NCBI RefSeq assembly: GCF_002295115.1
Contig: NZ_NSFV01000001.1
Span: 186,001-250,000 of the forward strand
DNA from: Mesorhizobium sp. WSM4311
Lineage (GTDB): Bacteria > Pseudomonadota > Alphaproteobacteria > Rhizobiales > Rhizobiaceae
Direction: 5' to 3'
Length of the DNA: 64,000 nucleotides
Below the pieces are notes generated by a model. It had not been told where the DNA came from and ran no database searches. It saw nothing but the letters and a program-made list of their open reading frames with translations. Numbering within the stretch: position 1 is the first letter of the stretch; every line of letters begins with the position of its first letter. Below, one piece after another: positions 1 to 7,753 of the stretch. Position numbers and translations under genes: made by a program.

Positions 1-1
1 G

Positions 2-55
2 CTCGAAGCCTACGTGGCCAGGCGCAAGGAAGCGATCGGGCAGGGCGAGCCGTGA
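2..55 (+). CDS. C-terminal tail of a truncated gene, possibly MttB-type methyltransferase
   Basis: The window opens inside an open frame that ends in TGA at 53-55 and encodes only 17 residues, ending in ARRKEAIGQGEP. Basic ends of this kind (YVARRKxxIG) are familiar from trimethylamine/betaine methyltransferase (MttB) homologues of Rhizobiales. The next gene is a demethylating flavoenzyme, which would suit an MttB neighbour. Both points are weak: too little sequence is present to assign a family, so the identity is inference. The gene lies 57 bases before the next start on the same strand and could share its transcript. Confidence 0.4.
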   Translation, partial: LEAYVARRKEAIGQGEP

Positions 56-112
56 TGCCTCCCATCCTGAATCCATCTACCCATCCAACTCACTGATATC
101 AGAGAAAAATCC

Positions 113-2554
113 ATGAAATCGCATGCAAAGGTCGTGGTCATTGGCGGCGGTGTCGTCGGGTGTTCCGTGCTGTTCCATCTGGCCCGCCATGGCTGGACCG
201 ACGTGGTGCTTCTGGAGCGCGACGAGCTGACATCCGGCTCGACCTGGCACGCGGCGGGCGGCATGCACACGATCAATGGCGACCCCAACGTCGCCAAGCT
301 GCAGAAATACACGATCAGCCTCTACAAGGAGATCGAGGAGCTGTCGGGTCAGGCGACCGGCGTGCACCTGACCGGCGGCGTGCTGCTCGCCGCGACCGAA
401 GCGCGGCTGGACTGGCTGCGCGGTGTCGTCGCCAAGGGCCGCTATCTCGGCATCGATCTGGAAGTGATCTCGGCGACAGAAGCGGCCGAGCTGATGCCGC
501 TGCTCGACCCCAAGCAGTTCGTCGGCGCCGTCCGCAACAAGGAGGACGGCCATCTCGATCCCTCCGGCGTCACCCACGCCTATGCCAAGGCCGCGCGGAA
601 GCTTGGGGCGGAAATAGAGCGCTTCACCAAGGTCGAGGACATTGTGCGGCGGCCCGACGGCCTATGGCGCGTCATCACCAACAAGGGCGAGGTGGTGGCC
701 GAGCATGTCGTCAATGCCGGCGGCCTGTGGGCGCGCGAGGTCGGCCGCATGGTCGGGCTCGAATTGCCGGTGCTGGCCATGGAGCACATGTACCTGATCA
801 CCGAGGACATGCCGGAAGTCGCCGCCTGGAACGCCAAGACCGGCACCGAGATCATCCATGCGGTCGATTTCGACGGCGAGCTCTATCTGCGCCAGGAGCG
901 CGGCGGCATGCTGATGGGCACCTATGAGAAAGCCAACAAGCCGTGGTCCGAATACCAGACCCCTTGGAATTTCGGCCATGAATTGCTGGCGCCCGACATC
1001 GACCGCATCGCACCGTCGCTGGAGGTCGGGTTCCGGCATTTCCCGGCCTTCCAGAACACGGGCATCAAGCAAATCATCAATGGGCCTTTCACCTTCGCGC
1101 CCGACGGCAACCCGCTGGTCGGGCCGGTGCGCGGCCTGCCGGGCTTCTGGGTCGCCTGCGGTGTCATGGCCGGTTTTTCGCAGGGCGGCGGCGTCGGTCT
1201 CGCGCTGTCCAACTGGATGATCGAGGGCGACCCCGGCGCCGACATCTGGGCCATGGACGTGGCGCGCTATGGCGACTGGGCGACGATGGCCTACACCAAC
1301 GCCAAGGTGCGCGAGAACTATTCCAGGCGCTTTTCGATCCGCTTCCCCAATGAGGAACTGCCGGCCGGACGGCCGCTCAAGACGACGCCGGTCTACGATC
1401 TGTTGTCGGCCAAGGGCGCGCAGTTTGGCGTCGCCTATGGGCTGGAAGTGCCGCTCTGGTACGCGCCGGAAGGCGTCAAGGACGAGTTCTCCTGGCGGCG
1501 TTCCAGTGATTTCTCACATGTCGCCAGAGAGGTCGCGACGGTGCGCGACGGCGTCGGCCTGGCGGAGATTTCGAGCTTCGCCAAATACAAGGTGACGGGC
1601 GGAGGGGCGGCTGCCTGGCTCGACCGCATGCTCGCCTGTAAACTGCCCAAGCCTGGCCGCATGACGCTGGCGCCGATGCTGAAGGACGACGGCAGGCTGA
1701 TCGGCGATTTCACGCTGGCCAACCTGGGCCCTCCAGATCGAGATGGGGATGGCTGGTTCCTCGCCGGCTCCGGCATCGCCGAGCAGTATCATATGCGCTG
1801 GTTCGAGCAGCATCTGCCTGGCGACGGCTCGGTTCATATCGAGGCGCTGGGGGCGAAACTCACCGGCCTTGCCATTGCCGGCCCGAAGGCGCGAGAGGTG
1901 CTGGCCAAGGTCAGCCGCGCCGATGTTTCGAACGTGGCCGTCCCGTTCATGGCGGTGGCCAGGATGGATATCGGCATGGCGCCGTGCCTGGTCGGCCGCG
2001 TCAGCTACACCGGCGATCTCGGCTATGAGATCTGGGTGGCGCCGGAATATCAGCGCGCGGCTTATCATGCGCTGATGGCGGCCGGCGCGGAATTCGGCAT
2101 CGGCCTGTTCGGCTCGCGCGCGCTCAATGCGCTCAGGCTCGAGAAGAACTACGGCTCATGGGGGCGCGAATACCGGCCGATCTACGGGCCGCTCGAAGCC
2201 GGGCTCGACCGCTTCGTCGCCTATGGCAAGGAAGCCGATTTCATCGGCAAGGCGGCGGCGCTGGCCGAGCGCAAGCAAGGCGGAAAATTGCGGCTGCGTG
2301 CCTTCATTGTCGAGGCCGACGATGCCGATGTCATCGGCGACGAACCGATCTGGTTCGGCGGCGCGGTGCGCGGCTGGGTGACGTCGGGCGGCTACGCCCA
2401 TCATTCGAAAAAGTCCGTCGCCGTCGGCTATGTGCCGAAGGAGATCGCCGAGGAGAGCGACGGCTTCGAAATCGAGTTGCTGGGCAAGCGCCATGCGGCG
2501 CGCATCCAGGCGACACCGCTGTTCGACGCGAATTTTGAGCGCATGCGGGGGTGA
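113..2554 (+). CDS. FAD-dependent oxidoreductase with GcvT-like domain (dimethylglycine/sarcosine dehydrogenase family)
   Basis: This 813-residue protein has an N-terminal FAD-binding Rossmann motif (VIGGGVVGCSV, residues about 8-18) followed by STWHAAGG, whose histidine is the covalent flavin attachment site in dimethylglycine and sarcosine dehydrogenases. The DAO-type oxidoreductase domain fills about residues 5-380. A folate-binding GcvT-like domain follows from about 430 to the end, with the C-terminal barrel region. Enzymes of this build oxidatively demethylate N-methylated glycines and pass the one-carbon unit to tetrahydrofolate. The exact substrate cannot be read from the sequence. 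A hairpin overlaps the stop codon, and the next gene is convergent. Confidence 0.85.
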   Translation: MKSHAKVVVIGGGVVGCSVLFHLARHGWTDVVLLERDELTSGSTWHAAGGMHTINGDPNVAKLQKYTISLYKEIEELSGQATGVHLTGGVLLAATEARLDWLRGVVAKGRYLGIDLEVISATEAAELMPLLDPKQFVGAVRNKEDGHLDPSGVTHAYAKAARKLGAEIERFTKVEDIVRRPDGLWRVITNKGEVVAEHVVNAGGLWAREVGRMVGLELPVLAMEHMYLITEDMPEVAAWNAKTGTEIIHAVDFDGELYLRQERGGMLMGTYEKANKPWSEYQTPWNFGHELLAPDIDRIAPSLEVGFRHFPAFQNTGIKQIINGPFTFAPDGNPLVGPVRGLPGFWVACGVMAGFSQGGGVGLALSNWMIEGDPGADIWAMDVARYGDWATMAYTNAKVRENYSRRFSIRFPNEELPAGRPLKTTPVYDLLSAKGAQFGVAYGLEVPLWYAPEGVKDEFSWRRSSDFSHVAREVATVRDGVGLAEISSFAKYKVTGGGAAAWLDRMLACKLPKPGRMTLAPMLKDDGRLIGDFTLANLGPPDRDGDGWFLAGSGIAEQYHMRWFEQHLPGDGSVHIEALGAKLTGLAIAGPKAREVLAKVSRADVSNVAVPFMAVARMDIGMAPCLVGRVSYTGDLGYEIWVAPEYQRAAYHALMAAGAEFGIGLFGSRALNALRLEKNYGSWGREYRPIYGPLEAGLDRFVAYGKEADFIGKAAALAERKQGGKLRLRAFIVEADDADVIGDEPIWFGGAVRGWVTSGGYAHHSKKSVAVGYVPKEIAEESDGFEIELLGKRHAARIQATPLFDANFERMRG

Positions 2555-2569
2555 AGGTTCACCCCGCAT
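2543..2569. terminator. Hairpin over the stop codon, between convergent genes
   Basis: An inverted repeat with arms of 13 and 12 bases (one bulged G) and a two-base centre GG covers the end of the flavoenzyme gene; the TGA at 2552-2554 lies inside it. The stem is GC-rich but has no T-run on either side, so it may be a weak bidirectional terminator or a transcript-end stabiliser. Confidence 0.45.
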
Positions 2570-2577
2570 GGCGAGCG

Positions 2578-2979
2578 TCAAGCTTTGCGATTGTCCAGCG
2601 CGAAGGCGCCGGCACCGGCGAAGACCAGATAGAGGAAGATGAAGCAGAAGGAGATCGCCGCGTCGCCGCCATTGTTGGCCGGGAAGAAGTCGCGCGGGTA
2701 GTGCGCCATGAAATAGGCGATCGCCATTTCGCCGGCCAGCAGAAACGCGACCGGGCGAGTGAACAGGCCAAGCGCCAGCAGGATGCCGCCGGCGAATTCG
2801 AGGATGCCGGCGGCCGTCGTTAGCCCGGTGAGGACGTGAGGCTCGGCGCTGGCGGGGAAGTTGAACAGTTTCTGGCTGCCATGCTCGATGAACTGCAGCG
2901 CGGTCATGATGCGCAGCACGCCGAGCGCCTGCGGCTGGTATCTGGAGAGGCCTTCGAAAAGCTTCATCTGAAACTCCAT
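2578..2979 (-). CDS. DoxX family membrane protein
   Basis: The 133-residue protein has four hydrophobic segments and the DoxX hallmarks: an N-terminal RxxxxxxFxxHGxQKLF-like stretch (ALQFIEHGSQKLFNFP) and a central GxLEFxGGxLLxLG segment. DoxX proteins are small inner-membrane proteins of poorly defined redox or stress roles. The ATG at 2979 was chosen over an upstream start because GGGAGGG precedes it at good spacing. A second DoxX protein of different sequence lies at 10232-10609. The gene converges on the flavoenzyme and is divergent from the exported protein that follows. Confidence 0.8.
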   Translation of the reverse strand: MEFQMKLFEGLSRYQPQALGVLRIMTALQFIEHGSQKLFNFPASAEPHVLTGLTTAAGILEFAGGILLALGLFTRPVAFLLAGEMAIAYFMAHYPRDFFPANNGGDAAISFCFIFLYLVFAGAGAFALDNRKA

Positions 2980-3170
2980 TTTCACCCTCCCGGTCCGGCC
3001 ATAGATTATGGTCCGGCGATGGACCATTCACTTCCCATGGCGCGCCATCAACAATCGGTGATTGGAAATGTTCTCCGGCATGCCCTTTCATATCGCTCTC
3101 GTCAGGGTTGCATTTATATCGCTATGGTTGTATTTGAGATGGACACTCTAAACCTGTGGGTTCCCTTGCC

Positions 3171-3659
3171 ATGAAAAAAGTCGTCATAAGTCTATTCGCG
3201 CTCCTTGCAGGCACCAGCTTCGCCATGGCCGAGGACGCCGGTTGCGAGGCCTTCAAGTGGCCTGTGACGCGGGAACAGGCGCTGTTTGCCGCGGCGCCCG
3301 CCACGCCCGCTGGAGCGGAGCTGGCGGTCGGTGCTGCCGCGGACCTGGCATTGGTTCCGGCGGAGAAAGCCGGTTTTACGTTGCCGCCCGAGCGCGCGCC
3401 GGCCGAGGGCACGTTCGGTGCCGTCGCCAGCGTGGAGGTGCCAGCCGGAGGAGCCATTCAGATCAGCCTGTCAGGCGAGGCCTGGATCGATGTCATCCAG
3501 GACGGCAAGGCCATCAAGTCGGCGGGCTATAGCGGTGTGAAAACCTGCCCCGGCATCCGCAAGAGCGTACGCTTCAAGCTCACTGCCGGCCCGGCCACCG
3601 TCCAGTTCAGCGGCGCGAAAAAGGCCGAGCTGAAGGTTGCGGTGCTGACGCCGGAATAG
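3171..3659 (+). CDS. Exported protein of unknown function
   Basis: A 162-residue product begins with a clear signal peptide (MKKVVISLFALLAGTSFAMA, cleavage likely after AMA). The mature part has two cysteines (about residues 26 and 129) that could form a disulfide, an alanine-rich segment and a beta-rich C-terminal half. An in-frame GTG lies five codons upstream; ATG at 3171 is preferred because it begins the signal peptide directly. I do not recognise a named family. The periplasmic location is inferred from the signal peptide. The downstream neighbour is convergent. Confidence 0.7.
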   Translation: MKKVVISLFALLAGTSFAMAEDAGCEAFKWPVTREQALFAAAPATPAGAELAVGAAADLALVPAEKAGFTLPPERAPAEGTFGAVASVEVPAGGAIQISLSGEAWIDVIQDGKAIKSAGYSGVKTCPGIRKSVRFKLTAGPATVQFSGAKKAELKVAVLTPE

Positions 3660-3679
3660 GGCGGCACGCAGAGCGATGC

Positions 3680-3708
3680 GGCCTTTCATCGGTGTGCGAT
3701 GAAAGGCC
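3680..3708. terminator. 12-bp hairpin between convergent genes
   Basis: GGCCTTTCATCG at 3680-3691 pairs perfectly with CGATGAAAGGCC at 3697-3708 around a five-base loop. It lies in the 79-base gap between two convergent genes and would serve both strands. There is no long T-run, so termination strength is uncertain. Confidence 0.5.
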
Positions 3709-3738
3709 GTCGCTTCGTGGTGGCGTTGTCTGCTGCCG

Positions 3739-4515
3739 TCAGCGCACCGGCGCCATCAGCGCGAAATGCGCGCCTTGCGGGTCCTGGCACTGCACGACCC
3801 AGCTGCCGCCGGGGACCTCCATCGGTCCCATCAGGATCTTGCCGCCATTGTCGGTGACGCGTTTTGCGGCCGCGTCGATGGCCGGAACGTTGAAATAGAA
3901 CTGCCAGACCGGGACGGGGATCTGTTCAGGCTTGTTCATGATACCGCCACCGGATTCGGGGCCGGCGGTAAAGGTCTGGTAGGTGCCCATCGGGCCCATG
4001 TCGAAATCGCCGGCATCGACCCAGCCGAACTGGTCGGAATAGAAATCGAACGCCGCCTTCCAATCCGATGTGTACAGCTCGTGCCAGCCGATATGGCCGG
4101 GCGTGCTGGCCGGTACGACAGGCTGGTCGGGGCCGTTGGGCTGCAGGAACATGAAGGTCGCGCCTTGCGGGTCGGCGACGACGGCGAAGCGGCCGACGCC
4201 CGGGATGTCGTCGGGCTCGCGGTGGACGGCTCCGCCAGCCGCCTTCAATGCTTTGGTCGACGCGTCCACATCCTTGGTGTGGATATAGCCGAGCCAGGCG
4301 GGCGGCATACCCATCTTGGCTGCGTCCTCTGGCATCGTCATCAGCCCGCCGACGCCACGCTCGCCGACATTCATGACGATGTAGCGCGGCATGCCGGGCG
4401 CTTTGTCGAAGGGCTGCGCCGTCCAGCCGACAACCTTGGTGTAGAAGGCTTCGGCGGCGTCGAGGTCTGAAGTCATCAGTTCGTACCAGAAGAAGGGCAT
4501 TGGGGATTTCGGCAT
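3739..4515 (-). CDS. VOC family protein with two glyoxalase-like domains
   Basis: The 258-residue protein carries two vicinal-oxygen-chelate modules. The first starts at PFFWYELMTSDLDAAEAFY (about residues 6-125) and the second at GHIGWHELYTSDWKAAFDFY (about 135-255). The repeated (F/H)xWxELxTxDxxAAxxFY pattern is typical of the CFP30B-like 27-kDa antigen group. The family includes glyoxalases, dioxygenases and resistance proteins; the reaction here is unknown. ATG at 4515 was chosen because GGAG lies nine bases upstream; a longer frame to 4701 has no supporting homology. It is divergent from the ChaC-like gene. Confidence 0.8.
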   Translation of the reverse strand: MPKSPMPFFWYELMTSDLDAAEAFYTKVVGWTAQPFDKAPGMPRYIVMNVGERGVGGLMTMPEDAAKMGMPPAWLGYIHTKDVDASTKALKAAGGAVHREPDDIPGVGRFAVVADPQGATFMFLQPNGPDQPVVPASTPGHIGWHELYTSDWKAAFDFYSDQFGWVDAGDFDMGPMGTYQTFTAGPESGGGIMNKPEQIPVPVWQFYFNVPAIDAAAKRVTDNGGKILMGPMEVPGGSWVVQCQDPQGAHFALMAPVR

Positions 4516-4681
4516 GGTCGGTCTCCTCACCGTTCGGCATCGATCGTTGTCCGATCCACCGCAGGACGATCCTGGCCACGCAAATCCGACAACCGCCCCG
4601 GACAATAATGCCTGCCCATGACATGCGTTCCCGGTTGCGTGCCCCTCGATTTTCGATTTCTCTACGGCAAGGGGGTTGTTC

Positions 4682-5416
4682 ATGCGCCAGATGTCGCTCA
4701 CGCCGGAGCTTGTCGCACTGTGCCACAGGGAAGAGGCCGATCCCGGCCCGGATCCGAGCTGGACGGAGCTGAAGGACGGGGATTTCCAGACGCTTGCATT
4801 GCGGCTGTCCGGCGAAGCGGACGAGGGGCCGCTTTGGGTGTTCGCCTATGGCTCGCTGATCTGGAAGCCGGAATTCGAATCGGTCGAGCAACGGCTCGCC
4901 ACGGCCTTCGGCTGGCACCGCTCTTTCTGCCTCGACATGGTGCGCTGGCGCGGCAGTGCCGCGCAGCCGGGGCTGATGATGGCGCTCGAACGCGGCGGTC
5001 GCTGCAACGGCGTGATCTACCGTTTGCCGGAGGGTGAAAAGCCGGCGCGGATCGAAAAGCTGCTGCGCCGCGAGATCAGCGACCATGAGAGCGTCAGCTC
5101 GGTCAGGTGGCTGCCTGTGCATACGGCGCAAGGCGCGCTCCGCGCACTCGGTTTCTGGGTTGGCGTGAAGGGCAGGGGAACGTCGCTGGGCCAGCCGCTG
5201 GACAGAGTGGCGAGCATATTGGCCAGGGCCTGCGGCCATATCGGATCCGGCGCCGAATATCTCTACAACACGGTCAGCCATCTCGAAGCGTTCGGCATCC
5301 ATGATCGCAATCTGTGGCGGCTGCAGGAACTGGTCGCGGACGAGGTCCGGGCCCTCCACGGCCGGCCGGTCGACCAGGGCAGCGCACCCAGGCAAGAACA
5401 GCCGTCCATGGCATAA
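4682..5416 (+). CDS. ChaC-like gamma-glutamylcyclotransferase
   Basis: The 244-residue product contains the family fingerprint FAYGSLIWKP near residue 56, the loop that binds the gamma-glutamyl moiety. A conserved SRREISDHES-like region follows and the C-terminal part is typical of ChaC proteins. Members split glutathione or gamma-glutamyl amino acids, releasing 5-oxoproline. That product links in principle to the oxoprolinase-type gene at 57325-60957, although the two are far apart. A TTG two codons upstream is possible, but ATG at 4682 has a well-placed AAGGGGG. Confidence 0.85.
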   Translation: MRQMSLTPELVALCHREEADPGPDPSWTELKDGDFQTLALRLSGEADEGPLWVFAYGSLIWKPEFESVEQRLATAFGWHRSFCLDMVRWRGSAAQPGLMMALERGGRCNGVIYRLPEGEKPARIEKLLRREISDHESVSSVRWLPVHTAQGALRALGFWVGVKGRGTSLGQPLDRVASILARACGHIGSGAEYLYNTVSHLEAFGIHDRNLWRLQELVADEVRALHGRPVDQGSAPRQEQPSMA

Positions 5417-5440
5417 CATGAGTAAAAAAATCATGTTTTT
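5415..5440 (+). terminator. Weak AT-rich terminator candidate after the ChaC-like gene
   Basis: AACATGA pairs with TCATGTT across a nine-base A-rich loop and is followed by TTT. The stem is AT-rich and starts inside the stop codon, so it is only a candidate. Confidence 0.35.
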
Positions 5441-5471
5441 ATCGAGCCTTTTCAGCGGCTTGTGCCAAAAA

Positions 5472-5487
5472 TTGACCAATTGATAAA
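5472..5487. promoter_or_regulatory. RutR-like operator upstream of preT
   Basis: The sequence TTGACCAATTGATAAA matches the E. coli RutR consensus TTGACCAnnTGGTCAA at 12 of 14 defined positions. It lies 51-66 bases before the preT start. A related palindrome stands beside the RutR-like regulator gene itself (13935-13950). Its first half could also serve as a -35 element (TTGACC), which would suit repression by occlusion. Binding is inferred from the motif, the gene content and the presence of the regulator. Confidence 0.65.
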
Positions 5488-5537
5488 AAAATAAAACGTG
5501 CTAGCCTTCCCCAAAACGAAAACATGGGGAACTGACA

Positions 5538-6893
5538 ATGCCAGAAGGCCAGTTCAAGGAAGGTATCGTCGGCGGCCGGCTTCCAGCCGAGCAGTATGCG
5601 GACAATTTTTCCGACCTGCATCCGCCGCTCGATCACCACGAGGCGCTGGTCGAATCCGACCGGTGCTATTTCTGCTACGACGCGCCGTGCATGAACGCGT
5701 GTCCGACCTCGATCGACATTCCGCTGTTCATCCGCCAGATCTCGACCGGCAATCCGATCGGCTCGGCCAAGACCATCTTCGATCAGAACATTTTGGGCGG
5801 CATGTGCGCCCGCGTCTGCCCGACCGAGACGCTGTGCGAAGAGGTCTGCGTGCGTGAGGTGGCGGAAGGCAAGCCGGTGCAGATCGGCCGCCTGCAGCGC
5901 TACGCCACCGATGTCGCGATGGCCGAGAACAAGCAGTTCTACGCGCGCCCGGAGCCGACCGGAAAGACCATTGCCGTGGTCGGCGCCGGCCCGGCTGGCC
6001 TTGCCGCTGCGCACCGGCTAGCCCGCCATGGCCATGACGTGACCATACTGGAGGCGCGGCCGAAGGCCGGCGGCCTCAACGAATACGGCATCGCCGCCTA
6101 TAAGAGCGTCGACAATTTCGCCCAGGCCGAGGTCGACTATGTCACCGCGATCGGCGGCATCGACATCCAGAACGGCAAGGCGCTCGGCCGCGACTATCAG
6201 CTCTCCGACCTGATCCGCAACTACGACGCGGTGTTCCTCGGCATGGGGCTTGGCGGCGTCAACGCGCTGCGCGCCGATGGCGAGGATGCCGCCGGCGTCA
6301 CCAATGCGGTGGAGTTCATCGCCGAGCTGCGCCAGGCCAGCGATCTCGCCAGCCTGCCTGTCGGCCGCCGCGTCGTCGTCATCGGCGGCGGCATGACCGC
6401 GATCGACGCCGCCGTGCAGTCGAAGCTGCTCGGCGCCGAGGAGGTGACGATCTGCTACCGGCGCGGCCAGGAGCATATGAACGCCTCGGAGTTCGAGCAG
6501 GACCTGGCCGCCGCCAACGGCGTCACCATCCGCCACTGGCTGCAGCCGAAGCGGGTGATCACCGACGCCGGCCAGGTCTCCGGCATCGAACTTGAATACA
6601 CGGCATTGAAGGGCGACAAGCTTGCCGGTACCGGCGAGACGCTGACGCTTGTCGCCGACCAGGTGTTCAAGGCGATCGGCCAGAGCTTTGTCCCGGCCGC
6701 GCTCAACGGCAGCGAGGCCTCGATCGAGCTCGAAGCCCGGCGTATAAAGGTCGATGGGGAAGGGCGCACCTCGCTGGCGAAAGTCTGGGCCGGCGGCGAC
6801 TGCATCTTTGGCCGCGACGACCTGACCGTTTCGGCGGTCGCGCAGGGCCGTGACGCTGCCGAGAGCATGCACAGGAGTCTGACGCAGGGATAA
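5538..6893 (+). CDS. preT: NAD(P)-dependent dihydropyrimidine dehydrogenase subunit PreT (PydX)
   Basis: The 451-residue protein is the electron-input subunit of bacterial dihydropyrimidine dehydrogenase. The N-terminal 130 residues hold two cysteine sets (CYFCYDAPCMNACP and CARVCPTETLCEEVC) that bind 4Fe-4S clusters, as in the glutamate synthase small subunit. FAD and NAD(P)H Rossmann motifs follow at GAGPAGLAAA (about residue 144) and VIGGGMTAIDAA (about 282). With PreA it reduces uracil and thymine with NAD(P)H in the cytoplasm. It is the first gene of preT-methyltransferase-preA, and a RutR-like palindrome lies just upstream. GGGGAAC precedes the ATG. Confidence 0.92.
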   Translation: MPEGQFKEGIVGGRLPAEQYADNFSDLHPPLDHHEALVESDRCYFCYDAPCMNACPTSIDIPLFIRQISTGNPIGSAKTIFDQNILGGMCARVCPTETLCEEVCVREVAEGKPVQIGRLQRYATDVAMAENKQFYARPEPTGKTIAVVGAGPAGLAAAHRLARHGHDVTILEARPKAGGLNEYGIAAYKSVDNFAQAEVDYVTAIGGIDIQNGKALGRDYQLSDLIRNYDAVFLGMGLGGVNALRADGEDAAGVTNAVEFIAELRQASDLASLPVGRRVVVIGGGMTAIDAAVQSKLLGAEEVTICYRRGQEHMNASEFEQDLAAANGVTIRHWLQPKRVITDAGQVSGIELEYTALKGDKLAGTGETLTLVADQVFKAIGQSFVPAALNGSEASIELEARRIKVDGEGRTSLAKVWAGGDCIFGRDDLTVSAVAQGRDAAESMHRSLTQG

Positions 6894-6898
6894 GGATC

Positions 6899-7741
6899 AT
6901 GGCCACGGTGGAACCGGGCATCGCCCGTCACTACGACATAGCGGGTCTCGAGCAGCGCATCCTTGCCGCGCTCGCCGATATCGGCGTGGACGTTGCCCAT
7001 CTGCGCGCCGGCGATCTTGAGGCGGTCGACGAATTCCACATTGGCGGTATCGCCGCCACAAGGGAACTCATCGGGCAGATGGGTTTGAAGCCGGGAGCCG
7101 GGCTGCTCGATATCGGATCGGGGGTGGGCGGTCCCGCCCGTTTTGCCGCCAACGAAGCCGGCGCCGATGTCACCGGCATCGATCTCACGCAAAGCTATGT
7201 CGACATCGCAACCAGCCTGTCGAAGCGCGCGGGCATGGTCGACAGGACGCACTTCGTGCAAGGCAGTGCGCTGGACATGCCATTCGCCGATGCCAGCTTC
7301 GACGCGGCCATGATCCTGCATGTCGGCATGAACCTTCCCGACAAGAAAAAGCTGATGAGCGAGGCCGCGCGTGTGCTCAAGCCGGGCGGCGTCTTTGCCG
7401 TCTACGACGTGATGCGGCTCAACGATGGCGCGCTGACCTATCCGCTGCCATGGGCATCGGATGAGAGCATGTCCTTCGTTGCCACGCCCGACGACTATCG
7501 CTCGGCTGCCACGGCTTCCGGCTTCTCCGTCGTCGCCGAGCGGCGGCGCGGTGCTTTCGCCGTCGAATTCTTCGCCGCGATACGTGCCCGGATGGCCGCC
7601 GCGCAAGCGGAAGGCAAGAAGCCGCCGCCCGGCGTCGGCCTCGTCATGGGCGAAGACGCCGGCACCAAGATCGCCAATGTCACCGCCGCGCTTGAAGGCG
7701 GCATTCTCGCACCCGTTGAACTGCTTCTTCGTCTCGGCTGA
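6899..7741 (+). CDS. Class I SAM-dependent methyltransferase inside the preT-preA operon
   Basis: The 280-residue protein has the SAM-binding motif I LLDIGSGVGGPARF (about residue 69), the acidic end of strand 2 in VTGIDLT (about 93), and post-motif sequences FDAAMILHVGMNL and ARVLKPGGVFAVYD. The build resembles small-molecule methyltransferases of the UbiE/sarcosine-methyltransferase sort. The start is five bases after the preT stop, and preA begins 12 bases after its own stop, so the three genes must share a transcript. No methylation step belongs to the known uracil reduction pathway. Substrate unknown; a nucleobase-related or detoxifying role is only inference. Confidence 0.8.
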   Translation: MATVEPGIARHYDIAGLEQRILAALADIGVDVAHLRAGDLEAVDEFHIGGIAATRELIGQMGLKPGAGLLDIGSGVGGPARFAANEAGADVTGIDLTQSYVDIATSLSKRAGMVDRTHFVQGSALDMPFADASFDAAMILHVGMNLPDKKKLMSEAARVLKPGGVFAVYDVMRLNDGALTYPLPWASDESMSFVATPDDYRSAATASGFSVVAERRRGAFAVEFFAAIRARMAAAQAEGKKPPPGVGLVMGEDAGTKIANVTAALEGGILAPVELLLRLG

Positions 7742-7753
7742 AAGGGACCTGTC

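Noticed and set aside
3926..5479. 517-residue minus-strand frame over the ChaC-like gene
   Set aside because: It opposes a conserved protein and has no recognisable domain; it is a high-GC shadow frame.
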